NCBI RefSeq assembly: GCF_014333425.1 | Contig: NZ_JACRYT010000034.1 | Location: forward strand, 1-11,160 | Direction of reading: 5' to 3' | DNA from: Zhenpiania hominis | GTDB taxonomy: Bacteria; Bacillota; Clostridia; Peptostreptococcales; Anaerovoracaceae | DNA: 11,160 bases | Shown here: positions 1 to 6,182 of the stretch, piece by piece | How the letters are laid out: each line of letters starts with the position of its first letter | Position numbering within the stretch: position 1 is the first letter of the stretch | Made by a program: the position numbers and the translations under genes | Notes under the pieces: model-generated | The model's database searches: none | Seen by the model: only the letters and a program-made list of their open reading frames with translations | Told to the model about the DNA's origin: nothing

Positions 1-722
1 CGGATATTATCGTGAATAATAAAAAACATAAACATCGTACACCGAACAGCACTCGGGCATTTATGATTAAAAATGATTATGCCATCGCCGGAAACGGAAC
101 GGCGTGGGACGGAATTGATGCCTGCCTGGAACGTTACGGATTTAAAGTAACACGTCACGACAACATGACCTCATTTTTTAAAGAAATGGAAAAGGGTAAT
201 CGCTATGCCATCATTCTTTTCCGCGGCGGCACACGAGGCGGCGTCACATGGACTTCTGGCGGGCATTATTTAGCGGCATCCGCATACAAAAAGAAAAACG
301 GTAAACATTATCTGTATATGCGCGATCCGGGCTCTCGAAGAAATGATGGTTGGCACTGCTATGAGACTACCATGAGAGGCCTGATAAAAGTCCTGTGGAC
401 GTGTTATTTGCCGTCTCAAAAGACCGCAAAAAAGAAAAAAGTAACAACCCCGAATTATAAAGTTGAAAAAACCTACACCTTGCAGGGCAATCGAAACGTC
501 CGGAAAGGTGCCGGAATAAAATATAAAATCAAAAAAGTCAAAGACCTTACAGCCGACGGAAAGAAAAATGCTACAAAGAAAAAAGGAACGGCTAACGCAG
601 TACTGAAAAAAGGCACGAAAGTGACCGTACAGAAGATCAAAAAGAACGGCAGTTATATCTGGCTCAAAATCCCGTCTGGATGGATTTGTGCAAAATCAAA
701 ATATAAGGTTTGGGTCAAATAA
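1..722 (+). CDS. C39-like cysteine peptidase with SH3-type tail, probable phage endolysin (5' partial)
   Basis: The frame is open to the left edge of the window, so the GTG at 12 is probably internal and the gene starts upstream. The visible N-terminal part resembles a papain-like C39-type peptidase: a GTAWDGIDACLERYGF segment, then SGGHYL (nt 258-275) with the likely catalytic His, and YMRDPGSR with the likely Asp/Asn. The catalytic Cys would lie upstream of the window. After a Lys-rich linker (about nt 415-460), the last 85 residues look like a bacterial SH3 cell-wall-binding domain (GNRNVRKGAG, LKKGTKVTVQKI, WLKIPSGWICA). The likely role is peptidoglycan cleavage at host lysis. A strong terminator follows directly, which fits the end of a late operon. 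The family call is from motifs only; another wall hydrolase, such as a tail-associated one, is possible. Confidence 0.7.
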   Translation, partial: DIIVNNKKHKHRTPNSTRAFMIKNDYAIAGNGTAWDGIDACLERYGFKVTRHDNMTSFFKEMEKGNRYAIILFRGGTRGGVTWTSGGHYLAASAYKKKNGKHYLYMRDPGSRRNDGWHCYETTMRGLIKVLWTCYLPSQKTAKKKKVTTPNYKVEKTYTLQGNRNVRKGAGIKYKIKKVKDLTADGKKNATKKKGTANAVLKKGTKVTVQKIKKNGSYIWLKIPSGWICAKSKYKVWVK

Positions 723-750
723 CTACATCGAAGTTGATCTATATCATTTC

Positions 751-775
751 GCCCCGGGAGACCGGGGCTTTTTAT
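751..775 (+). terminator. Intrinsic terminator after the peptidase gene
   Basis: Perfect 7-bp GC stem (751-757 with 762-768) capped by a GAGA tetraloop and followed by TTTTTATATATA. It lies about 30 nt after the peptidase stop codon and should end the rightward late transcript. Confidence 0.9.
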
Positions 776-803
776 ATATAGAAAAAAACAGAGGAGACAT
801 TCA

Positions 804-839
804 ATGAAAAGACTCAGTGGAGCGGTACGCAAACTTTGA
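804..839 (+). CDS. 11-codon mini-ORF with good RBS, possibly a gene remnant
   Basis: ATG at 804 is preceded by GAGGAGA at proper spacing and encodes MKRLSGAVRKL followed by TGA. A second frame just downstream (nt 822-885) reads TQTLITPKGRETFRLLIKS and then stops. A real ribosome binding site attached to an abruptly ended frame suggests the start of a gene whose body was deleted or frameshifted. It could also be a short peptide. No homology is recognised. Confidence 0.25.
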   Translation: MKRLSGAVRKL

Positions 840-883
840 TTACACCGAAAGGAAGAGAAACTTTCCGGTTATTGATTAAGAGC

Positions 884-919
884 TAAAAGAAAAAATACGC
901 CCCGTAGCTTCGGGGCGTA
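884..919 (-). terminator. Intrinsic terminator for the PPC-repeat gene
   Basis: 9-bp stem (896-904 with 911-919, TACGCCCCG/CGGGGCGTA, loop TAGCTT). Read on the minus strand it is followed by TTTTTTCTTTT (895 down to 885). It starts 5 bp after the stop codon of the minus-strand gene at 924. Confidence 0.9.
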
Positions 920-923
920 ATGC

Positions 924-2318
924 TTATTCATCAATAACCTTGTCCACCAATAAGGTGTAACGGATTGGGAATGTATCCCCACTAGAGTATTCAACATTTA
1001 CATAATAGTCTTTCCCTTTTTTGAGAACATCATCGGTTTCAGCAACATTGCTTCCACTTCCTAAAATATTCTCATTGCTAGTAAATATTTTTATAAATAC
1101 ATATTCATCTCTCGTTCGATTTTCTGCCGTAACTGAATAACGGGCAGTTTGGGAAGGAGTAAATACATAAGTGTTTTTTTGATCGGTATAGCGGATTGTG
1201 CCACTAATCTTTCTAGTTACAGTTTTTATCGAATCAGGAATTCCAATATTCAAGTCATAACGAATTTCATCGACTGAGGACGAAGAAGTTATTTTGATTT
1301 TATATTTGCTTCCACTATCTAACGATACAGTAACACCATTTGAGCCGCTCCCATCATCAATAGGGCTATCATTCTTTCCGAAAATTTCTATATAAAGAGA
1401 TTCGTCAGCCGTGCGATTATCCAAATCAAGCCGATAGGTTCCAGAACGCGGAGCAGTAAAAGTATAGTAGTTCTCTTGTCCAATATAAGAAATTTTATCA
1501 CTATAAGAGGTTATAGAACTTAAGTCTACAACTGGGTTGGGTGAACCAATATTAAAAGTATAAGCAGTTAATTCAGAACCACCCGTTAATTCGATACGGT
1601 AATACACCCCAGCCTGTAATTCTACATTGAGTGAATTATAACCACTCCCATTTTCAACTGGACTGTTATTTTTTCCAAAGATCTCTATGTAAATATCATA
1701 ATCTAAGGTACGATCCCCTACCTCAAAGTAATGAATTCCTGAAACAGTCGGCCGATAAGCATAGACGATGCTTTGTTCTTCGTTTTTTGTAGAACCAGAG
1801 ATACTGTGTTCACCGCTGATATCTTTCATTTGTGATGGTGGAGAGATACTTAAAGTATAAGATGTGTCATCAGCGATTCTGTCAACTTTGATCAGATAAC
1901 GGGTATTTTCTTCTAATATTGTATAAATAGAGTTTGTTCCACTGCTATCATCATTAATTTTGTTTTTGTCCGTATCCAGGACTTGTACTGTGGCTTCCGC
2001 ATTTGCATCCATATCTTGTAACGTAAATGAATACAAGCCGGATTCTTTTGCCTTGTAATAATAATAATCTTCAGGATTATCATTTGATAGGAAACCTTCA
2101 GCAGAGTTACCCTTGATAGCAACAGGAGTATTGTCCGGTTCACTATTGGTCGGTTTATTAGAATCATCATTATTATGAACTATGGAGATTATAAACTGAA
2201 ACAAAGTAATCCCGCCGTCTATTTTTACCGTGTTGCCAATCACAACTGAGAAAATTGTCACTGAAATTGTAATAGTGATGCCAAAAATTACTTTAAGTCT
2301 AAATTTTGTTAATTTCAT
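924..2318 (-). CDS. Membrane-anchored protein with four PPC-like beta repeats (prophage cargo)
   Basis: 464 aa. Residues about 10-28 form a signal anchor or uncleaved signal peptide, followed by a short hydrophobic stretch (about 37-48) and a Ser/Asn/Pro-rich linker. Four tandem units of about 95 residues follow (about 66-158, 162-258, 262-358, 361-464). Each carries a YxY/YxF strand, then SGxYxF or similar, an (N/D)RT...D..IxIF turn with GSG, a (Y)YxIxI strand and a closing YxLxI strand. This pattern resembles bacterial pre-peptidase C-terminal (PPC) domains, but no peptidase is attached. The RBS is AAAGGAG, 12 nt before the ATG. It has its own terminator and runs against the late genes, as expected for a lysogenic-conversion gene expressed from the prophage. 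The likely site is the outer face of the membrane or wall, with a binding role to sugar, protein or phage receptor unknown. Confidence 0.7.
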   Translation of the reverse strand: MKLTKFRLKVIFGITITISVTIFSVVIGNTVKIDGGITLFQFIISIVHNNDDSNKPTNSEPDNTPVAIKGNSAEGFLSNDNPEDYYYYKAKESGLYSFTLQDMDANAEATVQVLDTDKNKINDDSSGTNSIYTILEENTRYLIKVDRIADDTSYTLSISPPSQMKDISGEHSISGSTKNEEQSIVYAYRPTVSGIHYFEVGDRTLDYDIYIEIFGKNNSPVENGSGYNSLNVELQAGVYYRIELTGGSELTAYTFNIGSPNPVVDLSSITSYSDKISYIGQENYYTFTAPRSGTYRLDLDNRTADESLYIEIFGKNDSPIDDGSGSNGVTVSLDSGSKYKIKITSSSSVDEIRYDLNIGIPDSIKTVTRKISGTIRYTDQKNTYVFTPSQTARYSVTAENRTRDEYVFIKIFTSNENILGSGSNVAETDDVLKKGKDYYVNVEYSSGDTFPIRYTLLVDKVIDE

Positions 2319-2455
2319 AATGCGAAATGACTCCTTTCTGCAAACTATTAGATATAAAACGGTTAATTTGCAAGAAAAGACGCCTGCCCTTGCCAGAATG
2401 AAAAAGATATGATAGACTTATAGATGCTTGTCCGGCAGGGCAAGAAATAGGAGGT

Positions 2456-2491
2456 ACAAATTGAAACGAAGTTGTAGAAAAATCAATTTGT
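2456..2491 (+). repeat. 9-bp inverted repeat enclosing a TTG mini-ORF
   Basis: ACAAATTGA (2456-2464) and TCAATTTGT (2483-2491) are perfect inverted copies with an 18-nt loop. Just before them is AGGAGG (2450-2455), and a TTG at 2461 could start a 10-residue peptide (MKRSCRKINL, stop at 2491). In RNA the stem would hide the start codon. This may be a regulated leader peptide or simply part of a structured RNA. Confidence 0.45.
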
Positions 2492-2499
2492 AAACAAAA

Positions 2500-2541
2500 C
2501 GAGACGAGTAGAACGGCCATTCTCTCGTCTCGCTTTATCTT
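2500..2541 (+). terminator. Long hairpin with moderately U-rich tail
   Basis: 9-bp stem CGAGACGAG (2500-2508) / CTCGTCTCG (2524-2532), extended by four inner pairs after a one-base bulge, followed by CTTTATCTTT. It could end a short + strand transcript that begins near a TATGAT at 2408-2413, but I see no good -35 for that. The poor U-tract keeps confidence moderate. Confidence 0.5.
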
Positions 2542-2787
2542 TGGTTTGAATGCTCCCTTCCGTACTTTTCTTATCTACCGTAAGGATAACATATCCAGTT
2601 TTTTTTGTAAATAACAAAAAAATCATTGTAAAGACAACATTCTTAAAAGCAAGAGTGCTGTATATTTTTTGAGAATTTTCTATGAGTGAAATATCAACAA
2701 AATAAAAGGGTATAGGTAGGGAAATCTCAAATATTAAAAATAGGCATCCATACAATCTACTAAAGATAAATTTTTTTTAAAGAATGG
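2542..2787. other. AT-rich intergenic stretch with no supported gene
   Basis: The gene-free stretch runs from 2319 to 2874. Besides the two structured elements listed on each side, this part is AT-rich with runs of T and A. The only long minus-strand frame here would need a TTG start without an RBS. No repeat, coding signature or RNA fold was recognised. Confidence 0.4.
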
Positions 2788-2878
2788 TATAATCTTACAA
2801 ACGGTTTGAAATCATGAAAAGTAAGACCCAAAAAGTGATGAATAAACTGATTTAGAGCGGAACTACCGCTCTTTTTAT
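2788..2878 (+). ncRNA. Candidate small RNA, about 80 nt, with own promoter and terminator
   Basis: An extended -10 (TGGTATAAT, TATAAT at 2788-2793) places the start near 2800. A 7-bp hairpin AGAGCGG (2854-2860) / CCGCTCT (2866-2872) followed by TTTTATT ends it near 2878. The transcript holds a 13-codon frame (2814-2855, MKSKTQKVMNKLI) but no ribosome binding site, so a noncoding RNA is preferred. Its end overlaps the 3' end of the minus-strand gene at 2875 tail to tail. The -35 is only T-rich and does not match well. Confidence 0.5.
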
Positions 2879-3072
2879 TCTTCTTCATAAATTAGAAGAA
2901 AATCCGCAGTGGGCACTTCCGGAGCCTCAATACACTTGGGGCATACGAATATGTTGTTTTTGATTACGCGCACATTCAGATCGGGAAATTGATCGCCAGC
3001 CAAAACGGCAGCGGCAAAATTTGCCGGATGAACCGTTAGGTTTTTATACACATAAATTCTTAACTCATTCAT
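2875..3072 (-). CDS. Small CxxC protein of unknown function
   Basis: 65 aa from the ATG at 3072, which has AAGGGGA about 11 nt upstream. A GTG at 3081 would add three residues but sits too close to that RBS. The protein is compact and mixed alpha/beta (RIYVYKNL, NVRVIKNNIFV) with a single CPKC pair near residue 45 and an acidic C-terminus. One CxxC alone is not a full zinc ribbon; it could bind metal as a dimer. I do not recognise the family. It sits between cargo genes and the att-like junction and may be expressed in the lysogen. Confidence 0.55.
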   Translation of the reverse strand: MNELRIYVYKNLTVHPANFAAAVLAGDQFPDLNVRVIKNNIFVCPKCIEAPEVPTADFLLIYEEE

Positions 3073-3160
3073 AATAATCACCGTCCCCTTACATTATATA
3101 TAAGTAGATACCTATATTATTTATCATTGCGCGACAATTGACAAGGCATTTTTATTTCCA

Positions 3161-3181
3161 GTAAAATTAATGTAATTTTAC
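3161..3181. repeat. Perfect 8-bp inverted repeat left of the tRNA fragment
   Basis: GTAAAATT (3161-3168) and AATTTTAC (3174-3181) around AATGT. No U-tract follows, so it is not a terminator. Its place 75 bp from the tRNA fragment suggests a protein-binding site, possibly a recombinase or directionality-factor arm site. Confidence 0.5.
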
Positions 3182-3193
3182 CAATAATTATAT

Positions 3194-3214
3194 GTGTTGC
3201 AGGGGGTGTTGCAG
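3194..3214. repeat. Tandem direct repeat GTGTTGCAG x2, 12-bp spacing
   Basis: GTGTTGCAG occurs at 3194-3202 and again at 3206-3214. The neighbouring GCAGGG...CCCTGC adds a short inverted repeat. Paired direct repeats beside an attachment core are typical of integrase arm-type sites, which are known mainly for tyrosine integrases. Confidence 0.5.
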
Positions 3215-3247
3215 TACCCTGCGGAAGCATTGAAAAATACACAAACG

Positions 3248-4762
3248 TTACAATCTTCCCAAGCTGGCAACGGGGGTTCGATTCCCCTCATCCGCTCCAC
3301 TCTTATTCACAATTAGATGAATATCAACACGATCGTTGAAAATTACAACCTTTTCGACATAGGTCTGGATAATGCGTTTTTGCGCTTCCGGGCTTTTCTT
3401 TTTGACATCTCGATCTTTCATAATGTAATCATACATCTGCTTTTCGGTCAATTCGGTTGTTTCGGACAGGCTTTCAATATAAGCAATTTTATCTTTGCAG
3501 TAATTAATCCGCTCATAATGTTGATCCCCCTTTTCGATCATCCAAGGCTTTCCCTCTCCCGTTTCTATGAGGTTCAGAATATAATCGAGGCCTTTTTGCT
3601 CTTTCGCAAGTTCTGTTTTTAATGCCTGTAATTCCAACGCGGAATCAGAACGGTATTGAATTGAATGTGCTTTTAATTTTTGAACAAGTTCCATGACGTT
3701 TTTTTCATTAAAAAATTCATTTTCAAGATAGTCAATGACCATCGATTCAATATCATCTTTCTTTATTCCTTTCATAGAGCAAGTTTTGAACTTTTTCCGG
3801 TTAGAGCATTCATAGCCGGAATAGATACTATTTGTTCTGCCGGCTTTGCGGGTATTCCCGGTCATGTGCGCGCCACACTCCCCGCAAAAAATAATCCCTG
3901 AGAGCAGATAAATTCGTTTTGCACCTTTCGCAGCGTTTCGTTTTCTGTTTTCTTTCATTTTCTGATTCACCCTTTCCCATAAGTCCGGTTCAACGATAGC
4001 AGGAACTCCGTCCTCAACAATAATATGAGGTTCCTTTTGAACTCGTTTTGTCCCAAGAGGAACAGCAGTCTTACCGTACAAAAAAAGTCCTTTGTACTTT
4101 TCATTTTTCAAAATATCATGGAAACTATTCTGCGTAAATGCGCGTCCCCATTTTGTCCGATGTCCCTGTTTATTTAGCTTCTCTGCCATTTTTGTATAGC
4201 TTATGTCTTCTGCATACATCTCAAAGATTAGACGCACGACTGCAGCTTCTGAGGGGTTTATGACGTAATTTCCGTTTTCGTTGATGTTATACCCAAGTGG
4301 CGGGTTGCCGCCGTTATGTTTACATTGATGGGCGGTTTCGTTTTTTCCTTTTTTTACTTCGCGGGCAAGATTCTTTGAATAATACTCACTCATTCCCTCC
4401 AGTACCGATTCCAGAATAACGCTTTCCGGGCTACCGTCGATGTTTTCCAGAACTGAAACGAGTTGCACGCCGCGCTCTTTCAGTTTCCGTTTATAAAATG
4501 CGCTGTCATATCTGTCCCGGGAAAAACGGTCGAGTTTGTGGACGATGACCACATCCGGCGGGGCAGAATTGACGTCTTTAAACATTTGCTGAAATTGCGG
4601 CCTGTCGTCCGTTGTGGCAGACTTTGCTTCGTCGCGGTATATATTTGTCAGTACATATCCGTTTCGCTGGCAGTAGTCCTGTATGGCTCTCAGCTGTGCG
4701 TCAATAGATTCTTCCCGCTGATGATCCGAGCTGAAGCGGGCGTAGGCCCATGCGGTTTTCAT
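3248..4762 (-). CDS. Large serine recombinase (phage integrase)
   Basis: 504 aa, normal for large serine recombinases. The N-terminal resolvase domain (about 1-150) has YARFSSDHQ with the likely catalytic Ser11 and the VIVHKLDRFSRDRYD segment. A recombinase domain follows (about 160-265), then a zinc ribbon (about 295-340: FCGECGAHM ... YECSNRKKFKTC) and a coiled-coil region with the C-terminal beta strands. It should integrate and, with a directionality factor, excise the element by a covalent Ser-DNA intermediate. RBS AAAGGA lies about 11 nt before the ATG. Odd feature: the last 17 or so residues (GADEGNRTPVASLGRL) are the antisense translation of the tRNA-Gly fragment, so the natural protein end depends on what lies at the att junction. 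Confidence 0.93.
   Translation of the reverse strand: MKTAWAYARFSSDHQREESIDAQLRAIQDYCQRNGYVLTNIYRDEAKSATTDDRPQFQQMFKDVNSAPPDVVIVHKLDRFSRDRYDSAFYKRKLKERGVQLVSVLENIDGSPESVILESVLEGMSEYYSKNLAREVKKGKNETAHQCKHNGGNPPLGYNINENGNYVINPSEAAVVRLIFEMYAEDISYTKMAEKLNKQGHRTKWGRAFTQNSFHDILKNEKYKGLFLYGKTAVPLGTKRVQKEPHIIVEDGVPAIVEPDLWERVNQKMKENRKRNAAKGAKRIYLLSGIIFCGECGAHMTGNTRKAGRTNSIYSGYECSNRKKFKTCSMKGIKKDDIESMVIDYLENEFFNEKNVMELVQKLKAHSIQYRSDSALELQALKTELAKEQKGLDYILNLIETGEGKPWMIEKGDQHYERINYCKDKIAYIESLSETTELTEKQMYDYIMKDRDVKKKSPEAQKRIIQTYVEKVVIFNDRVDIHLIVNKSGADEGNRTPVASLGRL
3255..3299 (+). other. Attachment-site core: 3' fragment of tRNA-Gly(CCC)
   Basis: Bases 3255-3299 match a tRNA 3' half: anticodon loop TTCCCAA (anticodon CCC at 3258-3260), anticodon stem arm GCTGG (3263-3267), variable CAAC, T arm GGGGG-TTCGATT-CCCCT (3272-3288), acceptor arm CATCCGC, discriminator T and an encoded CCA (3297-3299). 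The 5' half is absent: the bases upstream cannot form the D arm or complete the anticodon stem. So this is not a working tRNA gene but the kind of 3' piece that phages and integrative elements carry in their att core. It lies between a lysis-type gene and an integrase, the expected place of attP in an unintegrated genome, or of a junction between tandem elements. Confidence 0.75.
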
Positions 4763-4807
4763 TTTTTGTCACATCCTTTCTTAATTTTGGGTACAAAAAA
4801 CCAGGGA

Positions 4808-4862
4808 TTGCCATGCCCCGGCCGCGCGTGATACAATGAAGGTGCTAGATTCGGTTGTATCA
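4808..4862 (+). promoter_or_regulatory. Inverted repeat and possible + promoter upstream of the integrase
   Basis: TGATACAA (4829-4836) and TTGTATCA (4855-4862) are perfect inverted copies 18 bp apart. On the + strand TTGCCA (4808-4813), 18 bp, TACAAT (4832-4837) could be a promoter, giving a roughly 65-nt RNA ending at the terminator at 4885. The dyad could instead be an operator for integrase control, or part of a serine-recombinase attP, which is often near the 5' end of such genes. Confidence 0.35.
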
Positions 4863-4884
4863 TATTGTACGGCCGTAGACATTG

Positions 4885-4911
4885 GCTCCCAGAGATGGGG
4901 GCTTTTGTTTT
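4885..4911 (+). terminator. GNRA-loop terminator facing the lysogeny block
   Basis: Stem GCTCCCA (4885-4891) / TGGGGGC (4896-4902), one G-T pair, loop GAGA, then TTTTGTTTTA. The U-tract is on the + strand, opposite to the genes on both sides. It shares its 3' arm and tail (GGGGGCTTTTGTTTTA) with the hairpin at 5897. Confidence 0.7.
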
Positions 4912-4912
4912 A

Positions 4913-5746
4913 CTATTCTTTTTTTAACTTCTTTTGAGTCCGTTCTATTTGCTTTATGCTTTTCTCTGGTGTGGGAAGATCTTCGGGCATAGTGCCTCCG
5001 AGTTCACTAATTGTCTGCCTGACTTTTCTTCCGACTTCAAAATGTGTTTTATTTGCTTGGATTTTTTCTGAAATGTTTTCTCTGCGTAGCTTTTCATCTG
5101 TTTGGGTGGCTCGAAAAAGGTTTGCCGCAAGTTCAGTGCTTCCCATAAAATCAAGAATTTTATGGCTCTTTTTAAGCCCCTTTCGCGCGTGAATTTCTTT
5201 ATTGCCAAGTCCTCCATAAAGCCCTTTATAACCTTCATTTTGAAAAATCGCATAATCGGTAGGACTTTCTACTCCAGCCAATTTTGCAGCTTCAGCAAGA
5301 GATTTATTATGTTCTATAAGCTCATTTCGAATAGCAAGACGTTTTTCATCTTCTGACATGTTTTTGAAAGCTTTACTTTCAGAGAGGGTAGTCATAATAA
5401 CGTCATGTAATGTTGCTGTAGCCCATTTTCTGAATGCTGTAGCGCTTTTAGAATTAACTCTGTATCCCACTGCAATAATTGCATCAAGATTGTAAAACTG
5501 TAGATTCCTTGAAACATTTCTACCATTTTCATTTTGAACTACTCGAAATTTTCGAGTAGTTGAATCCTCTTGCAATTCCTCACTTTTGAAGATTTCTTGA
5601 AGATGATAGGCTATTGTGTTGCTTTCAACATCAAATAGATTCGCCATAACCTTTTGAGTTGTCCAAAAAGTATCGTCTTCAAACTTAAAAGGAAATGAGG
5701 GGTGATTTTCGTCTATTCTATAATAGAAAATAAGGTCAGTAGACAT
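4913..5746 (-). CDS. RhuM-family / DinD-like protein
   Basis: 277 aa with a strong RBS (AAAGGAGG, 7 nt before ATG). The N-terminal half (about 1-115) has the RhuM/BRO-type pattern: YRIDE, FWTTQKVMANLFDVESNTIAYHL, FYNLDAIIAVGYRVNSKSATAFRKWAT. The C-terminal half (about 160-277) matches the DNA-damage-inducible protein D pattern: HKILDFMGSTELAANLFRATQT, KTHFEVGRKVR, ELGGTMPEDLPTP. E. coli DinD affects RecA filaments; RhuM proteins are phage- and island-borne and poorly understood. Placed between integrase and regulators it could modulate RecA/SOS in the lysogen or act as a DNA-binding antirepressor-like protein. The combined architecture is seen; the function is inference. Confidence 0.8.
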   Translation of the reverse strand: MSTDLIFYYRIDENHPSFPFKFEDDTFWTTQKVMANLFDVESNTIAYHLQEIFKSEELQEDSTTRKFRVVQNENGRNVSRNLQFYNLDAIIAVGYRVNSKSATAFRKWATATLHDVIMTTLSESKAFKNMSEDEKRLAIRNELIEHNKSLAEAAKLAGVESPTDYAIFQNEGYKGLYGGLGNKEIHARKGLKKSHKILDFMGSTELAANLFRATQTDEKLRRENISEKIQANKTHFEVGRKVRQTISELGGTMPEDLPTPEKSIKQIERTQKKLKKE

Positions 5747-5896
5747 CGCGTTTCCTCCTTTTAATATTACACTCTGGATAAAATTTCATAATCCAAAATA
5801 CGATATAGCCATTTAATCCCAATCTCCTGTTTTTACCTAATCATCTATCTCAATCCCAGAATCCCTGAGTGCCTCTCCTAGCTCCGCCTCTTGCCT
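5747..5896. other. Short intergenic gap, no gene seen
   Basis: Between the RhuM/DinD-like gene and the next hairpin. It is AT-rich at the left and C-rich at the right. I found no mini-ORF with an RBS and no clear promoter. Confidence 0.3.
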
Positions 5897-5923
5897 GCCC
5901 TCGGAAACGGGGGCTTTTGTTTT
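5897..5923 (+). terminator. GNRA-loop terminator, second copy
   Basis: Perfect 7-bp stem GCCCTCG (5897-5903) / CGGGGGC (5908-5914) with one T-G pair, loop GAAA, then TTTTGTTTT. It is directed rightward and lies about 20 bp beyond the stop of the minus-strand zinc-finger gene, so it ends antisense transcription and not that gene. Confidence 0.75.
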
Positions 5924-5941
5924 AGTAAGCTTTAGAACAAA

Positions 5942-6169
5942 CTATGCGGCCTGGGTAAAATCAACAATAGCAATTTCGGTTAAAGCGGTTTTTACCCGAT
6001 CAACAATTCGCTCGATTTTTTCCAGAGTTGTGCCGCTCAAATATTCCTCTCCGCATTGTGAACACTTTTCACAAGGCACATTTTTAATAATAATATAGCA
6101 ATTTTCATAATCAGTCATATACGTAGTGGTAGCATTTTCGATTGTGCCCTTACAATAAAAGCAGGCCAT
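5942..6169 (-). CDS. YgiT-type zinc finger protein (MqsA N-terminal-like), orphan
   Basis: 75 aa, RBS AAGGAGA 6 nt before ATG. Two CxxC pairs, CFYC at residues 3-6 and CSQC (residues 36-39, preceded by CEK), with the family pattern NVPCEKCSQCGEEYL and a C-terminal helix IERIVDRVKTALTEIA. These features match YgiT-type zinc fingers, the N-terminal half of MqsA-like antitoxins; such genes often pair with a DUF4258 or MqsR-type toxin. No such toxin is next to it: upstream is the type I locus and downstream the RhuM/DinD-like gene. It may be an orphan antitoxin, a zinc-dependent regulator, or half of a broken pair. The HTH half of full-length MqsA is missing. Confidence 0.8.
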   Translation of the reverse strand: MACFYCKGTIENATTTYMTDYENCYIIIKNVPCEKCSQCGEEYLSGTTLEKIERIVDRVKTALTEIAIVDFTQAA

Positions 6170-6182
6170 ATTACTTCTCCTT

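Noticed and set aside
2483..2755. 90-codon minus-strand frame with a hydrophobic N-terminus
   Set aside because: It would start at TTG without an RBS, runs through the hairpin at 2500-2541, and has an AT-driven composition.
3255..3299. Intact tRNA-Gly gene
   Set aside because: The acceptor 5' strand, D arm and 5' anticodon stem are missing upstream, so it is only a 3' fragment.
3317..3622. + strand ORF of 101 codons within the integrase gene
   Set aside because: Shadow of the integrase reading frame with no RBS; the other + frames at 3680 and 4463 are the same kind.
4954..5253. 99-codon minus-strand frame inside the RhuM/DinD-like gene
   Set aside because: Out-of-frame shadow of the well-supported 277-aa gene with no RBS.
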